Shown in pieces: positions 19,147 to 29,478 of a DNA stretch of 64,000 nt (its first letter is position 1; every line of letters begins with the position of its first letter). Source of the stretch: Bacteroidota bacterium (GTDB lineage Bacteria > Bacteroidota > Bacteroidia > Flavobacteriales_E > Vicingaceae). Position numbers and translations under genes: made by a program. The notes below the pieces were generated by a model, which did not search any database, was not told the DNA's origin, and saw only the letters and a list, made by a program, of their open reading frames with translations. Location: positions 1 to 64,000 of the forward strand of contig JABFGJ010000012.1 of assembly GCA_013112545.1 (NCBI GenBank), read 5' to 3'.

Positions 19147-20244
19147 TTAAAGTACAAGTTTCAATACTTCTGCTGCAATAATATCAGCTGCGTCATGATA
19201 GCCAAATGGACTCATGTTATCACTCAATTTATTTAATTCTTGTTCATTTTCAAGTAAAGCCAAAGCCATAGTTCCTAGTTTTTCTCTAACTTCTATATCC
19301 TTACACAACTTTGCTGCATTGTGCGTTACTAAAGCCATAGCATTCTTAGTTTGATGATCTTCAGCCGCAGAAGGTAAAGGAACCAAAATGGCTGGTTTTT
19401 TAACTAAACACAATTCTGAAACTGCAATAGCTCCAGCCCTTGAGACGACTAAATCTGCAATAGCATAAGCCAAATCCATGCGGCTGATAAACTCATGAAC
19501 CTTTAACCATGATTCTTTGCCCTTAGCAGCTTCAACAGCTCTGTTATTGAATAGTTTGCCAGTTTGCCAAACAACTTGAATTCCAGCTTTTTCAAAGTCA
19601 GCTATCGCTTTTTCTACTCCTTCATTAATTGACCAAGCACCAAGGCTACCACCAACAATCAACATGGTTTTTTTGTCGGGCTTTAGGCCAAAATATTCTA
19701 CAGCTCGTTCATATTTCCCGTCAAGCTTAACAACTTCATTTCTAACTGGATTTCCAGTAAGTACAATTTTTTCTTTAGGAAAAAACTGTTCCATTCCATC
19801 ATAAGCAACACAAATTTTATCTGCATTTTTTCCCAATATTTTATTGGTTAATCCAGCATAGGAATTTTGTTCTTGAAGCAAGGTGGGAACATTTGCTTTT
19901 TTTGCTGCACGCAATAAAGGTCCACTAGCATAACCACCCACTCCGATTGCTACGTTTGGTTTAAACTCTTTTACAATTCTTCTAGCTTTACGAGCACTTT
20001 TTATTAACATGATCGGGAATTTCAAATTTTTCCATGTGAATTTCCGCTGTAAACCCATGATGGGTAAACCAATAATTTTGTAACCAGCTTCTGGCACTTT
20101 CGTCATTTCCATTCTACCTAATGCGCCTACAAATAAAAATTCAGTATCAGGTTTAATCCTTTTAATGGCATTTGCAATGGCAATGGCAGGAAAAATATGT
20201 CCACCGGTTCCTCCTCCGCTTATGATGACTTTAATATTATCCAT
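19147..20244 (-). CDS. murG: Lipid II synthase MurG
   Basis: Peripheral membrane GT28 glycosyltransferase that adds GlcNAc to lipid I. The GGGTGGHIFPAIAIA loop at the N-terminus, GVGGYASGPLL (about 103), QEQNSYAGLTNK and the donor-site SRAGAIAVSEL (about 265) are diagnostic. Full length at 365 aa. Its start overlaps ftsW by 8 nt. Confidence 0.96.
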   Translation of the reverse strand: MDNIKVIISGGGTGGHIFPAIAIANAIKRIKPDTEFLFVGALGRMEMTKVPEAGYKIIGLPIMGLQRKFTWKNLKFPIMLIKSARKARRIVKEFKPNVAIGVGGYASGPLLRAAKKANVPTLLQEQNSYAGLTNKILGKNADKICVAYDGMEQFFPKEKIVLTGNPVRNEVVKLDGKYERAVEYFGLKPDKKTMLIVGGSLGAWSINEGVEKAIADFEKAGIQVVWQTGKLFNNRAVEAAKGKESWLKVHEFISRMDLAYAIADLVVSRAGAIAVSELCLVKKPAILVPLPSAAEDHQTKNAMALVTHNAAKLCKDIEVREKLGTMALALLENEQELNKLSDNMSPFGYHDAADIIAAEVLKLVL

Positions 20245-21385
20245 GAGCTGTTTCTTGATTAGATTCTAACTCGTTTTGACGACTTACACTTAAAATAATT
20301 CCAATGGCTAAACAAGTAAACCAAATGGAAGTACCTCCCATAGAAACCATGGGAAGCGGCTGACCAGTAACTGGAAATAAGTTTACAGCTACTGCCATGT
20401 TAATCATAGCTTGAAAAACCAAACTAAAACTTAGACCGATTGCTAGAAGTGAACCAAATGTTTGTGGAGATCCTCTTGCTATGTGAATTCCTCGATACAA
20501 TAAAATGAGGTATAGCAACAAGATAAAAACTCCGCCAACGATTCCATATTCCTCAATAACTATAGCAAAAATAAAATCAGAATAAGGATGTGGAAGAAAA
20601 TTTCGTTGAGTGCTGCCACCCGGGCCTTTACCTATAATGCCTCCAGTAGCTATTGCAACTTTAGACTGCTCGACTTGATAATTTCCCTCAGAATCTCCTT
20701 CTATATAGTGTTCAATTCTACTTTTCCAAGTTCCAATACGGCCTGTATTTTCAGAGTTCATAACTACTGCAATGAAAATCACAAAACAAACCACACCTAA
20801 ACTGATAAGTGAAATGATGTAAGCTAGGTTAATGCGTCCAATAAACATCACCACCAAACTAGTTACAAAAAGCATAGCAGCTGTAGAAAAGTTAGCGGGA
20901 AGAATTAAGCCACAGACTAATAAAACAGGTATCATAATTGGCACAAATGCTTGATTAAAATCCTTGATGTTGTCTTGCTTTTTAGATAGCATTCTAGCTA
21001 AAAACATAATGAGCGCTAACTTGGCTAAATCTGAAGTTTGAAAGGTTTGGTTAATTACAGGAATAACTAACCAACGACTAGCTTCATTAATGCTTTGCCC
21101 CGTTAAAAGCGTAATGCCTAGTAATGGAATGGCCAAGATTAAAGCAATTTGAGAAATCCTTGAATAATAGCGATAATTCACCTTGTGGGCGAAATACATT
21201 AACATAAATCCGACACCTAAAATAATGGAATGCTTGAACAGGAAGAACTCGGTGTTTCCTCCTTGATATTTATATGCAAGTGTAACAATTGAACTATAAA
21301 CAACCAGTATAGAAAAAATTGCAAGCAATAAAACCACAGCCCAAATAACTCGGTCTCCTTTTATGTATTTCTCAATAAATTGCAT
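20237..21385 (-). CDS. ftsW: Septal peptidoglycan glycosyltransferase FtsW
   Basis: SEDS-family polytopic membrane enzyme that polymerises lipid II with its partner FtsI. About ten transmembrane helices are visible; the catalytic-loop region (QVEQSKVAIATGGIIGKGPGG) and the C-terminal LPMVSMGGTSIWFTC signature identify it. 382 aa is typical. It starts 1 nt after murD and overlaps murG. FtsW rather than RodA is favoured by the dcw location. Confidence 0.94.
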   Translation of the reverse strand: MQFIEKYIKGDRVIWAVVLLLAIFSILVVYSSIVTLAYKYQGGNTEFFLFKHSIILGVGFMLMYFAHKVNYRYYSRISQIALILAIPLLGITLLTGQSINEASRWLVIPVINQTFQTSDLAKLALIMFLARMLSKKQDNIKDFNQAFVPIMIPVLLVCGLILPANFSTAAMLFVTSLVVMFIGRINLAYIISLISLGVVCFVIFIAVVMNSENTGRIGTWKSRIEHYIEGDSEGNYQVEQSKVAIATGGIIGKGPGGSTQRNFLPHPYSDFIFAIVIEEYGIVGGVFILLLYLILLYRGIHIARGSPQTFGSLLAIGLSFSLVFQAMINMAVAVNLFPVTGQPLPMVSMGGTSIWFTCLAIGIILSVSRQNELESNQETAHG

Positions 21386-21386
21386 T

Positions 21387-22730
21387 TTATAGCGCTCTCA
21401 CTGCTTTTTTAAATTGATGACCTCTGTCTTCGTAGTTTTCAAATAAATCAAAACTTGCACAAGCTGGCGACAATAAAACAACATCACCAGATCTTCCAAT
21501 CTCATAAGCTTTTTTAACTGCTTCACTTGCAGAACTTGCCTCTTCTATAATTTGAATATCATTTTTAAAAGCTTCAATTATTTTTGAGTTATCAAGACCT
21601 AAGCAAATGATAGCACTAACTTTATCTTTTACTAGTTCTAGCAATTCAGAGTAATCATTTCCTTTGTCAACTCCGCCAACAATCCAAATTGCTGGTTTTT
21701 TTAAACTTTCTAAAGCATACCATGTTGAGTTAACATTTGTAGCTTTTGAGTCGTTGATAAATTCGATACCATGGATTGTAGCTACGGTTTCTAAACGATG
21801 CTCAACATTTTGAAAATCTGAAAGGCTTTCACGAATTATTTCCTTTCTTAAATCTAAAATTCTACTAGCTATTCCTGAAGCCATTGAATTGTACAAATTG
21901 TGTTTGCCTTGTAAGGCTAAGTCATGTATGGACATATTAAAACGGTTGTTATTGATGTTTATAATTAATTGATCGTTATCTAAATAAGCTCCCTCGGGGA
22001 GTGTTTTTTTTATACTAAATGGAATTAAGTTCGCTTGAGGTTTATTTCTAGAGATTGCTTTTAAAATTGCTTCATCATCGATACAATAAATCAACTGTTG
22101 TGCTGGTGTAGCGTTTAATGCAATTCTCATTTTTGAGTCAGCATATTGTTCAAAGCTGTTGTTATATCGATCCAAATGATCAGGAGTGATGTTTAACAAA
22201 ATCGATACATCTGGTCGGTAGTTTTTGATTCCATCTAACTGAAAACTACTTAACTCCAGCACATAGATATCAACATTTTTTTCTGCCACTTGTCTAGCAA
22301 AGCTTTGACCTACATTTCCAGCTAGTCCAACATTAAGCCCAGCATGCTGCAAGATGTGATATGTTAAAAGTGCAGTTGTTGTTTTTCCATTACTTCCTGT
22401 AATTCCTATTGTTTTTGCTTTGCAATACCTTGCGGCAAATTCGATTTCAGAGATTACAGATGTACCTTGCTTTAACAATTTTTGAATTAGTTGTGCCGAG
22501 TCTGGAATTCCAGGACTTTTGATTACTTCAATAGCCGATAGAATTCTCGCCTCATTATGCGCTCCTTCTTCCCATTCAATTTCATACTTTAAAAGAACAT
22601 CTTTGTACTTTTTTTTCAGTTCTCCACGATCTGAAACGAAGGGAACAAATCCTTCTTTTTTTGCTAGAATAGCTGCTCCAACTCCACTTTCTCCACCACC
22701 TAGGATTGCTATTTCTAATGTTTTATTCAA
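21387..22730 (-). CDS. murD: UDP-N-acetylmuramoylalanine--D-glutamate ligase MurD
   Basis: Cytoplasmic ligase adding D-Glu to UDP-MurNAc-L-Ala. GGGESGVGAAILAK at the N-terminus, the ATP loop GITGSNGKTTTALL (about 113), LNITPDHLDRY and NDSKATNVNSTWYALES (about 310) are typical of MurD. 447 aa, intact. The gap to mraY upstream is 64 nt, the longest in this part of the cluster, but no terminator is visible there. Confidence 0.96.
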   Translation of the reverse strand: MNKTLEIAILGGGESGVGAAILAKKEGFVPFVSDRGELKKKYKDVLLKYEIEWEEGAHNEARILSAIEVIKSPGIPDSAQLIQKLLKQGTSVISEIEFAARYCKAKTIGITGSNGKTTTALLTYHILQHAGLNVGLAGNVGQSFARQVAEKNVDIYVLELSSFQLDGIKNYRPDVSILLNITPDHLDRYNNSFEQYADSKMRIALNATPAQQLIYCIDDEAILKAISRNKPQANLIPFSIKKTLPEGAYLDNDQLIININNNRFNMSIHDLALQGKHNLYNSMASGIASRILDLRKEIIRESLSDFQNVEHRLETVATIHGIEFINDSKATNVNSTWYALESLKKPAIWIVGGVDKGNDYSELLELVKDKVSAIICLGLDNSKIIEAFKNDIQIIEEASSASEAVKKAYEIGRSGDVVLLSPACASFDLFENYEDRGHQFKKAVRAL

Positions 22731-22794
22731 ACCCTTTTATTCTTTTCTTAATCGATTGTCCATTTCGACTCTGCTCAATGTGACTCTCTTTTTT

Positions 22795-24039
22795 TTACCT
22801 CAATTTCAGTGTTACTATGGATAGAATAGCGAGCATTACGCCTACTATCCAAAACCTTGAAACTATTTTTGATTCGTGAAATCCTTTTTTCTGAAAATGA
22901 TGATGTAATGGCGCCATCAAAAACACCCTTTTTCCCTCTCCAAACTTCTTTTTGGTGTATTTGAAATAGCCCACTTGTATCACCACTGATAAATTCTCAA
23001 CTAAGAATACTCCACAGATTACTGGTATCAATAATTCTTTGCGAATTGCCAATGCAAAAACAGCGATAATACCCCCTAATGCAAGGCTGCCAGTGTCGCC
23101 CATAAAAACTTGCGCTGGGTAAGAGTTATACCATAAAAAGCCAACACAAGCACCAACAAATGCCCCAATAAACACAACCAGTTCACCGGAGTTTGGTATA
23201 TACATGATGTTGAGATAATCTGAAAAAATGGTATTACCAGATACATAAGCAAAAACAGCCAAAGCCACTCCAATAATTGCAGATGTTCCAGTTGCGAGGC
23301 CATCTAAACCATCGGTCATATTTGCACCATTAGAAACGGCCGTTATAATAAAAATGACAATTGGAATAAAAATTAACCAGGCCCAGTCCATGGCTTTATC
23401 ACAACACCAATCGATTAAAACTCCGTAATCAAACTCGTTGTCTTTTACAAAAGGAATGGTAGTTACAACTGATTTTGTTTCTACCCAATGAAAATCATTG
23501 CCTTCTAAAACTTTTCTTCCATCAATAGTAATAACTTCTTTTGGGGCACTATCGTAAACCTTTTCTTTCACGATAACATCATCATTGAAATATAAAACCG
23601 AGCCCACTAAAATCCCGATTAATACTTGGCCGGCAACTTTAAATCGACCAGCTAAGCCTTCTTTATTTTTCTTAAATACTTTAATGTAATCATCTAAAAA
23701 TCCAATAAGCCCTAGTAGAACAGTGGACACAAGCATTAAAATGATGTATATATTATCTAGCTTAGCAAATAAAAGTGTTGGAATAAGAATGGAAGCTAGA
23801 ATAATTAGCCCACCCATTGTAGGGGTTCCTTGCTTTTCTTTTTGCCCTTCAAGTCCTAAATCTCTTACCGTTTCTCCCACTTGTTGTTTGCGCAATAAGT
23901 CGATAATACGTTTTCCAAAAACCATAGAAATCAACAAGGAAACAAAAACCGAAGCGGCTGTTCTAAAGGTAATGTATTGAAAGACCCCTGCTCCAGGAAA
24001 GTCCATTTTATCTAAATATTCGAACAAGTAGTATAACAT
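22795..24039 (-). CDS. mraY: Phospho-N-acetylmuramoyl-pentapeptide transferase MraY
   Basis: Integral membrane enzyme making lipid I. Conserved motifs: [18 protein letters not shown]-type [41 protein letters not shown] and [11 protein letters not shown]. At 414 aa it is about 50 residues longer than the E. coli enzyme because of an insertion around residues 145-210 ([18 protein letters not shown], ending before the DYGVLIDW helix), a familiar feature in Bacteroidota. Directly follows murE (4-nt gap); murF, which often lies between them, is absent. Confidence 0.96.
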   Translation of the reverse strand: MLYYLFEYLDKMDFPGAGVFQYITFRTAASVFVSLLISMVFGKRIIDLLRKQQVGETVRDLGLEGQKEKQGTPTMGGLIILASILIPTLLFAKLDNIYIILMLVSTVLLGLIGFLDDYIKVFKKNKEGLAGRFKVAGQVLIGILVGSVLYFNDDVIVKEKVYDSAPKEVITIDGRKVLEGNDFHWVETKSVVTTIPFVKDNEFDYGVLIDWCCDKAMDWAWLIFIPIVIFIITAVSNGANMTDGLDGLATGTSAIIGVALAVFAYVSGNTIFSDYLNIMYIPNSGELVVFIGAFVGACVGFLWYNSYPAQVFMGDTGSLALGGIIAVFALAIRKELLIPVICGVFLVENLSVVIQVGYFKYTKKKFGEGKRVFLMAPLHHHFQKKGFHESKIVSRFWIVGVMLAILSIVTLKLR

Positions 24040-24043
24040 CTTT

Positions 24044-25513
24044 TTATGCTTCTGTTTTATATATTTCGTTTAAAGATTCAGTTAGCACTTCAACATCGTC
24101 AAAGTGATTTCTAACTCCATTTATTTCTTGGTAGGTTTCATGTCCTTTTCCTGCTATCAATAAGATATCTGACTTTTGAGCAAAAGAGCAAGCGGTTCTT
24201 ATCGCTTCTTTTCGATTAGTTATTACAAGCACTTTTCGCTTAGAAGCTGCATCAACTCCAGCTTTCATTTCTTCTATAATGGTATTGGGGTCTTCAGTTC
24301 TTGGATTGTCGGAAGTGAGTATAACACGATCACTTAATTTGCAAGCAATTGCAGCCATAATGGGTCGTTTTGATTTATCTCTATCTCCTCCACAACCCAC
24401 AACAGTAATCACTTGCTCATTCCCAGTTCTTATGTCTTTTATGGTTCTCAACACATTTTCAAGTGCATCGGGACTATGTGCATAATCAACAATGCCTGCA
24501 ACTTCAAATAAATTGATGTATTGAAAGCGACCAGCTACTGTTTTTAATGTGCTTAATGCAGTAAGAACATCTAATTTTTCTTCACCCAATAAAGTAGCAG
24601 TGGCATAAACTGCAGTAAGGTTATAAGCATTAAAATGGCCAATTAAAGGGCTCCAAAACTCTTGGTCATCCATTTTTAAACTCAATCCAGTAAAATTGCT
24701 TTCAATGATTTTCGTTTTAAAATCAGCATGAGTTTTAAGTGCATAATACCGTTTGTTTGCTTTAGTTTCTTGCAATATCACTTCCCCGTTTTTATCGTCT
24801 CTATTTGATAAGGCAAAGCTATTTTTTGACAAAAGGTTGAAAAATCCTCGTTTAGCTTGTATGTATTCAGCAAAAGTCTTGTGATAATCTAAGTGTTCGT
24901 GTGTAATGTTTGTAAAAACTCCGCCTGTAAACGATAAACCTGAAATTCGATGTTGAACGACTGCATGCGAACTCACCTCCATAAAGCAATGCGAACATCC
25001 AGCCTCAAGCATAGCATTGATAAGTGAATTGATTGATATTGAATCTGGGGTTGTGTGGGTAGATTTGATGTCTTCATTTCCTATTTTATTTACTACCGTA
25101 GAAATCAAACCCACTTTATATCCTAATTTGGAAAAGAGTTGATGTAATAGCGTAACTGTTGTTGTTTTGCCATTCGTTCCAGTTACACCTACTAACTTTA
25201 ATTTTCTTGAAGGATTGTTATAAAAATTTGCTGCCATCAAACCCATCGTTTCAGCAGAGTTTTTTACTTTTAAATAGCAAATGCTATCCAATATAACTTC
25301 AGGAAACTTTTCACAGACAATAACTATAGCTCCAGAAGCAATAACCTGATTAATATAATCGTGGCCATCTGCTTTTGTCCCTCTTATAGCGAAGTAGCAA
25401 GAATTATTCGTCCCTTTTCTTGAGTCAAAAACAAGTTTAGAAACACTTTTATCGGTATTTCCTTTTGTTTCTAAAATTGAAACTTGTTCTAATATGTCTT
25501 TTAAGTTTTTCAT
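24044..25513 (-). CDS. murE: UDP-MurNAc-L-Ala-D-Glu--meso-diaminopimelate ligase MurE
   Basis: Adds the third residue of the stem peptide. ATP loop [15 protein letters not shown] (about 110), the THTTPDS substrate motif and the DNPR motif ([10 protein letters not shown], about 405) mark the meso-DAP-specific form, so the cell wall is predicted to be of the DAP type. 489 aa, intact. Its ATG overlaps the ftsI stop by 1 nt. Confidence 0.96.
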   Translation of the reverse strand: MKNLKDILEQVSILETKGNTDKSVSKLVFDSRKGTNNSCYFAIRGTKADGHDYINQVIASGAIVIVCEKFPEVILDSICYLKVKNSAETMGLMAANFYNNPSRKLKLVGVTGTNGKTTTVTLLHQLFSKLGYKVGLISTVVNKIGNEDIKSTHTTPDSISINSLINAMLEAGCSHCFMEVSSHAVVQHRISGLSFTGGVFTNITHEHLDYHKTFAEYIQAKRGFFNLLSKNSFALSNRDDKNGEVILQETKANKRYYALKTHADFKTKIIESNFTGLSLKMDDQEFWSPLIGHFNAYNLTAVYATATLLGEEKLDVLTALSTLKTVAGRFQYINLFEVAGIVDYAHSPDALENVLRTIKDIRTGNEQVITVVGCGGDRDKSKRPIMAAIACKLSDRVILTSDNPRTEDPNTIIEEMKAGVDAASKRKVLVITNRKEAIRTACSFAQKSDILLIAGKGHETYQEINGVRNHFDDVEVLTESLNEIYKTEA

Positions 25514-27633
25514 TAAGACAATTCAATATTTATAAGTTGGCCATTCCTTATTCTTACACCTGCAGGAATTGACTGATTTTTAACCATTCCACTACCTGAA
25601 ATTTTCACCCTAAGTCCTTGATTTTCTAATAAAAAAATAGCATCTCTTAAGCCCATACCAATTACATTTGGCACTAAATTCTCTCTGATTACTCGAGGAG
25701 CTATAGTCACTGAAGCTTCATTTGTTCTTGTCACTATCCAATCTGCATCATCCGCTTTAGATTCTACAGGAATTTTAAGTTCATTAAAAATAGTTTCTAT
25801 GTCTTGCTTACTTCCGTGTTTGGAATATGGGATAGCTGAGTTAGCCATAAAGCTTTGCGCCTTTAATTGCTCGTGCATGTCTAAGCTATTAGCATATACT
25901 TTGTCTGCAACTTCCTTAAATATTGGCCCTGCCACTAAGTTGCCATAATATACATTTTGACTTGGTGCATTGATAACTACGATACAGCTAAACTCTGGAT
26001 TATCAGCAGGGAAGTATCCAACAAAAGAAGCTTGATAACTCACATTCGATTGGTATTTATATCCGTAATTCTTATTTGCAATTTGTGCAGTTCCAGTCTT
26101 ACCTGCAATTTTATAGTCTGCGTTTCTTAAATTTCTAGCAGTTCCATCAGTAACAACTCCCTCTAAGGCTTTTTGCACTTTCTCGATTGTGGATTTAGAG
26201 CATATTTTAGAGTTAATAACCTCGGTTTCAATCACGTTTACCACTTTACGCCCTTTGGTAACTTTTTCAACAAATTTTGGCTTTACCATCACTCCACCGT
26301 TTGCAACCGCATTATAAAAGGTTAGGATTTGAAGTGGAGTTTGTTGCAATTCATAGCCATGCGCCATCCAAGCTAAAGAAATACCCGACCAAGATTCATC
26401 ATTCGTATTTTTAATGTATGGCTTTCCTTCTCCAGCTATTTCAATACCCAAAGGCATTTTTAAATTCATTTTTGCTAAATGATCAATAAACTTTTGAGGT
26501 TGTTGTCCATAAGATCGAGTTATGATTTCAGCCATACCAATGTTTGAAGATACCTCAAGTATGCGTTGAACTGTAATTTTTCCCCAACCCCCTTCGTCGT
26601 GATTAGAATCATACATCGTATGGTCGTAGTATTTTTTAGACCCATCACCACAATTAATTAAGTCGTCCATATCAACATAACCATCCTCTATAGCTGCAAT
26701 TAATGCAGGCAGCTTAAAAGTTGAGCCTGGCTCTGTACTTTCACCGATGGCATAATTATACCCTTCGTAATAATCTCCGCTAGCATTTCTTTTTAAGTTG
26801 GCTATTGCTTTTATTGCGCCTGTTTTTACCTCCATTAAAACCACTGTTCCATGGTCAGCTTGTTGTTTTTGAAGCTGCTTCATCAAAGCACTTTCAGCAA
26901 CATCTTGCAGGTTAACGTCAATCGTTGTGTAGATATCCATGCCATCTTCAGGCTCTATTTCATCGGCATCTTCTAATGGCATCCAAACACCACCTGCAAT
27001 TTTTTGCATTAAGCGTTGTCCATCAATTCCGCTCAACACTTCACTATAAGCACCCTCTAAACCAACAGGAGTAACATCTTCGCGCTCATAACCTATTGTT
27101 CTAGCAGCCAACACCTTAAAAGGCATTTCCCGTTTATTTCTTTGAATAAAAATAAATCCTCCCTTGTATTTCCCTCTTCTAAATAGCGGAAATTGCTTCA
27201 TCTTTTTAAGTTGTGTAAACTTCACGTTCCGTCTAATCAAATGATAACGCGCACCAGATTGGCGAGCATTAATTAGCTCTTTACGATAAGCAGCAATCGA
27301 TTTGTCTTTAAATAAATCGCTTAGATGCCAAGCCAAGGAATCAACTTTTTCTTTGAATAACTGAGCAGTGATTGCATCTGCATTCGGATCAAATCGCACT
27401 TCGTAAATTGGAATTGAAGTTGCCAACAGGCTACCATCTTCTGCATAAATGTTTCCTCTTACTGCCTCTATACTTTTATCTACTGTAGTAAGCGATTGAA
27501 TTTTTTTCTTCAACTCATCTCCTTCCACTAGTTGAATTGTCAGTGCTTTGCCAACAATAACCATGGCAAACAAGCAAACAACCACATATACTGTATAAAT
27601 CCTCCAGGCGATATCTTTTTTAATCTCAGTCAT
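25513..27633 (-). CDS. ftsI: Septal transpeptidase FtsI (PBP3) with C-terminal PASTA domain
   Basis: Class B penicillin-binding protein that cross-links septal murein. One N-terminal transmembrane helix (IYTVYVVVCLFAMVIVGKAL), a dimerisation domain, then the transpeptidase with S304-T-F-K307 in EPGSTFKLP, an SSN motif (EVSSNIGMAE) and the KTGTAQ triad member (AGKTGTAQIA). A PASTA domain occupies the last 65 residues (VPNVIGMGLRDAIFLLENQGLRV). 706 aa. Overlaps the ftsL-like gene by 8 nt and pairs with FtsW in the same operon. Confidence 0.95.
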   Translation of the reverse strand: MTEIKKDIAWRIYTVYVVVCLFAMVIVGKALTIQLVEGDELKKKIQSLTTVDKSIEAVRGNIYAEDGSLLATSIPIYEVRFDPNADAITAQLFKEKVDSLAWHLSDLFKDKSIAAYRKELINARQSGARYHLIRRNVKFTQLKKMKQFPLFRRGKYKGGFIFIQRNKREMPFKVLAARTIGYEREDVTPVGLEGAYSEVLSGIDGQRLMQKIAGGVWMPLEDADEIEPEDGMDIYTTIDVNLQDVAESALMKQLQKQQADHGTVVLMEVKTGAIKAIANLKRNASGDYYEGYNYAIGESTEPGSTFKLPALIAAIEDGYVDMDDLINCGDGSKKYYDHTMYDSNHDEGGWGKITVQRILEVSSNIGMAEIITRSYGQQPQKFIDHLAKMNLKMPLGIEIAGEGKPYIKNTNDESWSGISLAWMAHGYELQQTPLQILTFYNAVANGGVMVKPKFVEKVTKGRKVVNVIETEVINSKICSKSTIEKVQKALEGVVTDGTARNLRNADYKIAGKTGTAQIANKNYGYKYQSNVSYQASFVGYFPADNPEFSCIVVINAPSQNVYYGNLVAGPIFKEVADKVYANSLDMHEQLKAQSFMANSAIPYSKHGSKQDIETIFNELKIPVESKADDADWIVTRTNEASVTIAPRVIRENLVPNVIGMGLRDAIFLLENQGLRVKISGSGMVKNQSIPAGVRIRNGQLINIELS

Positions 27634-28018
27634 TTAAGATTTCCTCCTTTTCGCTTTCGGTTAATACAATTTTTTTAGGCGGCGAAGTCAATTCCTTCAA
27701 ACCAAATCCTGCTGTAGCTCTAGCAACTTGAGATTGTTTAGAGATATACATTAAATCGGATTTAGTCGTAATGTATTCTGATCGCAACTCTTTGAGTTCG
27801 TTGTTGGTGTTATATAAATCGCGTATCACCTTTTCGGTTTGATAGCCGTTAGCGATATAGCAAATCCCCAAAAAGGTTAAAAAGAAAATAAATGGCAAAG
27901 ACCCCGTAACCTGCTCTTTAGAGAGGAAACTACCAGAAAGCAAGCTCTTGAAATTAGAAGCCTTTTTATCGGCAACTATTTCTTCTTTCTCTTCTTTTAT
28001 GTCTTTATACTTATTCAA
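27626..28018 (-). CDS. ftsL: FtsL-like division protein
   Basis: Small bitopic protein of 130 aa: about 45 charged cytoplasmic residues, one transmembrane helix (LPFIFFLTFLGICYIANGYQ, residues 41-60), and a short periplasmic coiled-coil segment (DLYNTNNELKELRSEYITTKSDLMYI). Placement between rsmH and ftsI is the classic ftsL position; sequence similarity in this family is always weak, so the name rests on topology and synteny. Confidence 0.75.
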   Translation of the reverse strand: MNKYKDIKEEKEEIVADKKASNFKSLLSGSFLSKEQVTGSLPFIFFLTFLGICYIANGYQTEKVIRDLYNTNNELKELRSEYITTKSDLMYISKQSQVARATAGFGLKELTSPPKKIVLTESEKEEILND

Positions 28019-28021
28019 TTT

Positions 28022-28939
28022 TTAATTATTTTGAATCATTCGTTTTTCGGCAATTCTCAATTTTGCACTTCTCGCTCTATTGTTTTCTTTAATTTCCTCA
28101 TCAGAAGGGATGATTGGTTTTCTATTGATTGGCTCTAATGGTCGCTCTATGTTTCCAAAAAAATCCTTGTTTAGGTCCCCTTTAAAATTTCCTGTTTTGA
28201 AATAATTTTTTACCAATCTATCTTCTAAAGAATGGTAAGTAATCACAGCCAAACGACCTTTTTCTTTTAGTACCTCAGCTGATTGACTAAGCATTTGTTC
28301 AATTACAGCTAATTCTTCATTTACTTCTATTCTAAGCGCTTGAAAAACTTGAGCTAAAAACTTGTGTTCAACCTTAGCGGGAACCATTCCCTTTAAACAA
28401 TTTTTAAACTCATCAATGGTTTCAATTTTGGCTTCGGCTCGAGCCTTTACAATGCGGTCAACCACTTTAGCCGTATTATTTAATTCGCCATAGGTTTTAA
28501 AGATTCGCGTCAATTCTTCTTCACTATAGGTATTGACAATTTTCGCTGCGGTCAATTTTCTAGCTTTATCCATACGCATGTCTAAAGGCCCTGAAAAACG
28601 AAAAGAAAATCCTCGTTCAGCTACATCAAATTGATGAAAAGAAACACCCAAATCGGCTAAAATTCCATCGACAGGTACAGCCTGATACATTCTCAAGTAA
28701 TTTTTAAGAAAAGAGAAATTTTGCTTTATCAATGTAAATCGACTATCCTCAATGCTATTTCGTTCTGCATCTGGATCTTGATCAAAAGCAAACAATTTCC
28801 CATGCTCAGACAATTGTTCTAAAATCGCTTTTGAATGACCACCACCACCAAAGGTCACATCCACATAAACACCGTCTGGGTTTATTGCTAAACCCAAAAT
28901 AGTTTCATCTAAAAGTGCGGGCTTATGATACATTCTCAT
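28022..28939 (-). CDS. rsmH: 16S rRNA (cytosine1402-N4)-methyltransferase RsmH
   Basis: Methylates N4 of C1402 in 16S rRNA using SAM. The start HKPALLDETILGL, the SAM motif VDVTFGGGGHSKAIL (about 28), DLGVSFHQFDVAERGFSFR and the C-terminal VITYHSLEDRLVKNYF with NNRARSAKLR are diagnostic. Start overlaps mraZ by 17 nt; ATG at 28939 or the next one two codons on (28933) are both possible. Confidence 0.95.
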   Translation of the reverse strand: MRMYHKPALLDETILGLAINPDGVYVDVTFGGGGHSKAILEQLSEHGKLFAFDQDPDAERNSIEDSRFTLIKQNFSFLKNYLRMYQAVPVDGILADLGVSFHQFDVAERGFSFRFSGPLDMRMDKARKLTAAKIVNTYSEEELTRIFKTYGELNNTAKVVDRIVKARAEAKIETIDEFKNCLKGMVPAKVEHKFLAQVFQALRIEVNEELAVIEQMLSQSAEVLKEKGRLAVITYHSLEDRLVKNYFKTGNFKGDLNKDFFGNIERPLEPINRKPIIPSDEEIKENNRARSAKLRIAEKRMIQNN

Positions 28940-29399
28940 CTGGATTTTGAAGTGGTTTATTTCCCATCACCTCTTCCGCCAAATTGGCGAAATCTTCAGG
29001 CTCATCAGTGAGCAATCCTTCGTAAGTGTTTTTATCCCAAACCTCTATTCTATCAGAATAAGCAAATAACACAACCTCTTTTCCAAGGCCTCCATATTCT
29101 TGCAATCGCTTGGGCAATAAGATTCTTCCAGTACCATCTAGAGCCAATTCTGAAGCTCCGCGATAGAAATAGCGAATAAAATCTCTGTTTTTCTTAACAT
29201 ATTGATTGAGCTGATTCACCTCAGCGCTAATTCTGTCCCAATCGTTTTTCGGGTAAAGCACCAAACATTTTTCAAAACCACGATTAATCACAAAACTTTC
29301 ATTTGCAGCAGGACTTAATTGCTTACGCAGACCTGAAGGCACCATCAAGCGGCCTTTAGCATCTAGTTTACAATCGAATTCTCCTATAAAGTTTGTCAT
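28923..29399 (-). CDS. mraZ: Transcriptional regulator MraZ
   Basis: First gene of the dcw cluster; AbrB-like DNA-binding protein that in E. coli represses its own operon. Two SpoVT-AbrB-type halves are visible: FIGEFDCKLDAKGRLMVPSGLR and, near residue 80, ASELALDGTGRILLPKRLQEY. 158 aa, typical. The three tandem decamers 50-79 nt upstream fit its known TGGG-repeat type of operator. Confidence 0.93.
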   Translation of the reverse strand: MTNFIGEFDCKLDAKGRLMVPSGLRKQLSPAANESFVINRGFEKCLVLYPKNDWDRISAEVNQLNQYVKKNRDFIRYFYRGASELALDGTGRILLPKRLQEYGGLGKEVVLFAYSDRIEVWDKNTYEGLLTDEPEDFANLAEEVMGNKPLQNPDENVS

Positions 29400-29435
29400 A
29401 AGTCTTACAGAGCGTGGGTTTTAGCAATTTGAGTG

Positions 29436-29443
29436 TAAAAATA
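29436..29443 (-). promoter_or_regulatory. Candidate -7 element of the mraZ/dcw promoter
   Basis: On the minus strand TATTTTTA matches TAnnTTTG at five of six fixed positions and lies 5 nt downstream of the MraZ-type repeats, so bound MraZ would cover the -33 region. Confidence 0.35.
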
Positions 29444-29448
29444 AACGA

Positions 29449-29478
29449 ATTTTACCACAATTTCCCACATTTTACCAC
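29449..29478 (-). promoter_or_regulatory. MraZ-type operator: three tandem decamers
   Basis: Reading the minus strand, GTGGTAAAAT, GTGGGAAATT and GTGGTAAAAT follow one another with a strict 10-nt period, ending 50 nt before the mraZ ATG. E. coli and Mycoplasma MraZ bind direct TGGGN repeats with 5-nt spacers, that is the same period. The role as an autoregulatory site is inferred from this match and the position. Confidence 0.65.

Noticed and set aside
29449-29478. Short tandem repeats as a CRISPR-like array
   Set aside because: Units are 10 nt with no spacers and lie in the mraZ promoter; an operator explains them. No CRISPR array or cas gene was seen anywhere.
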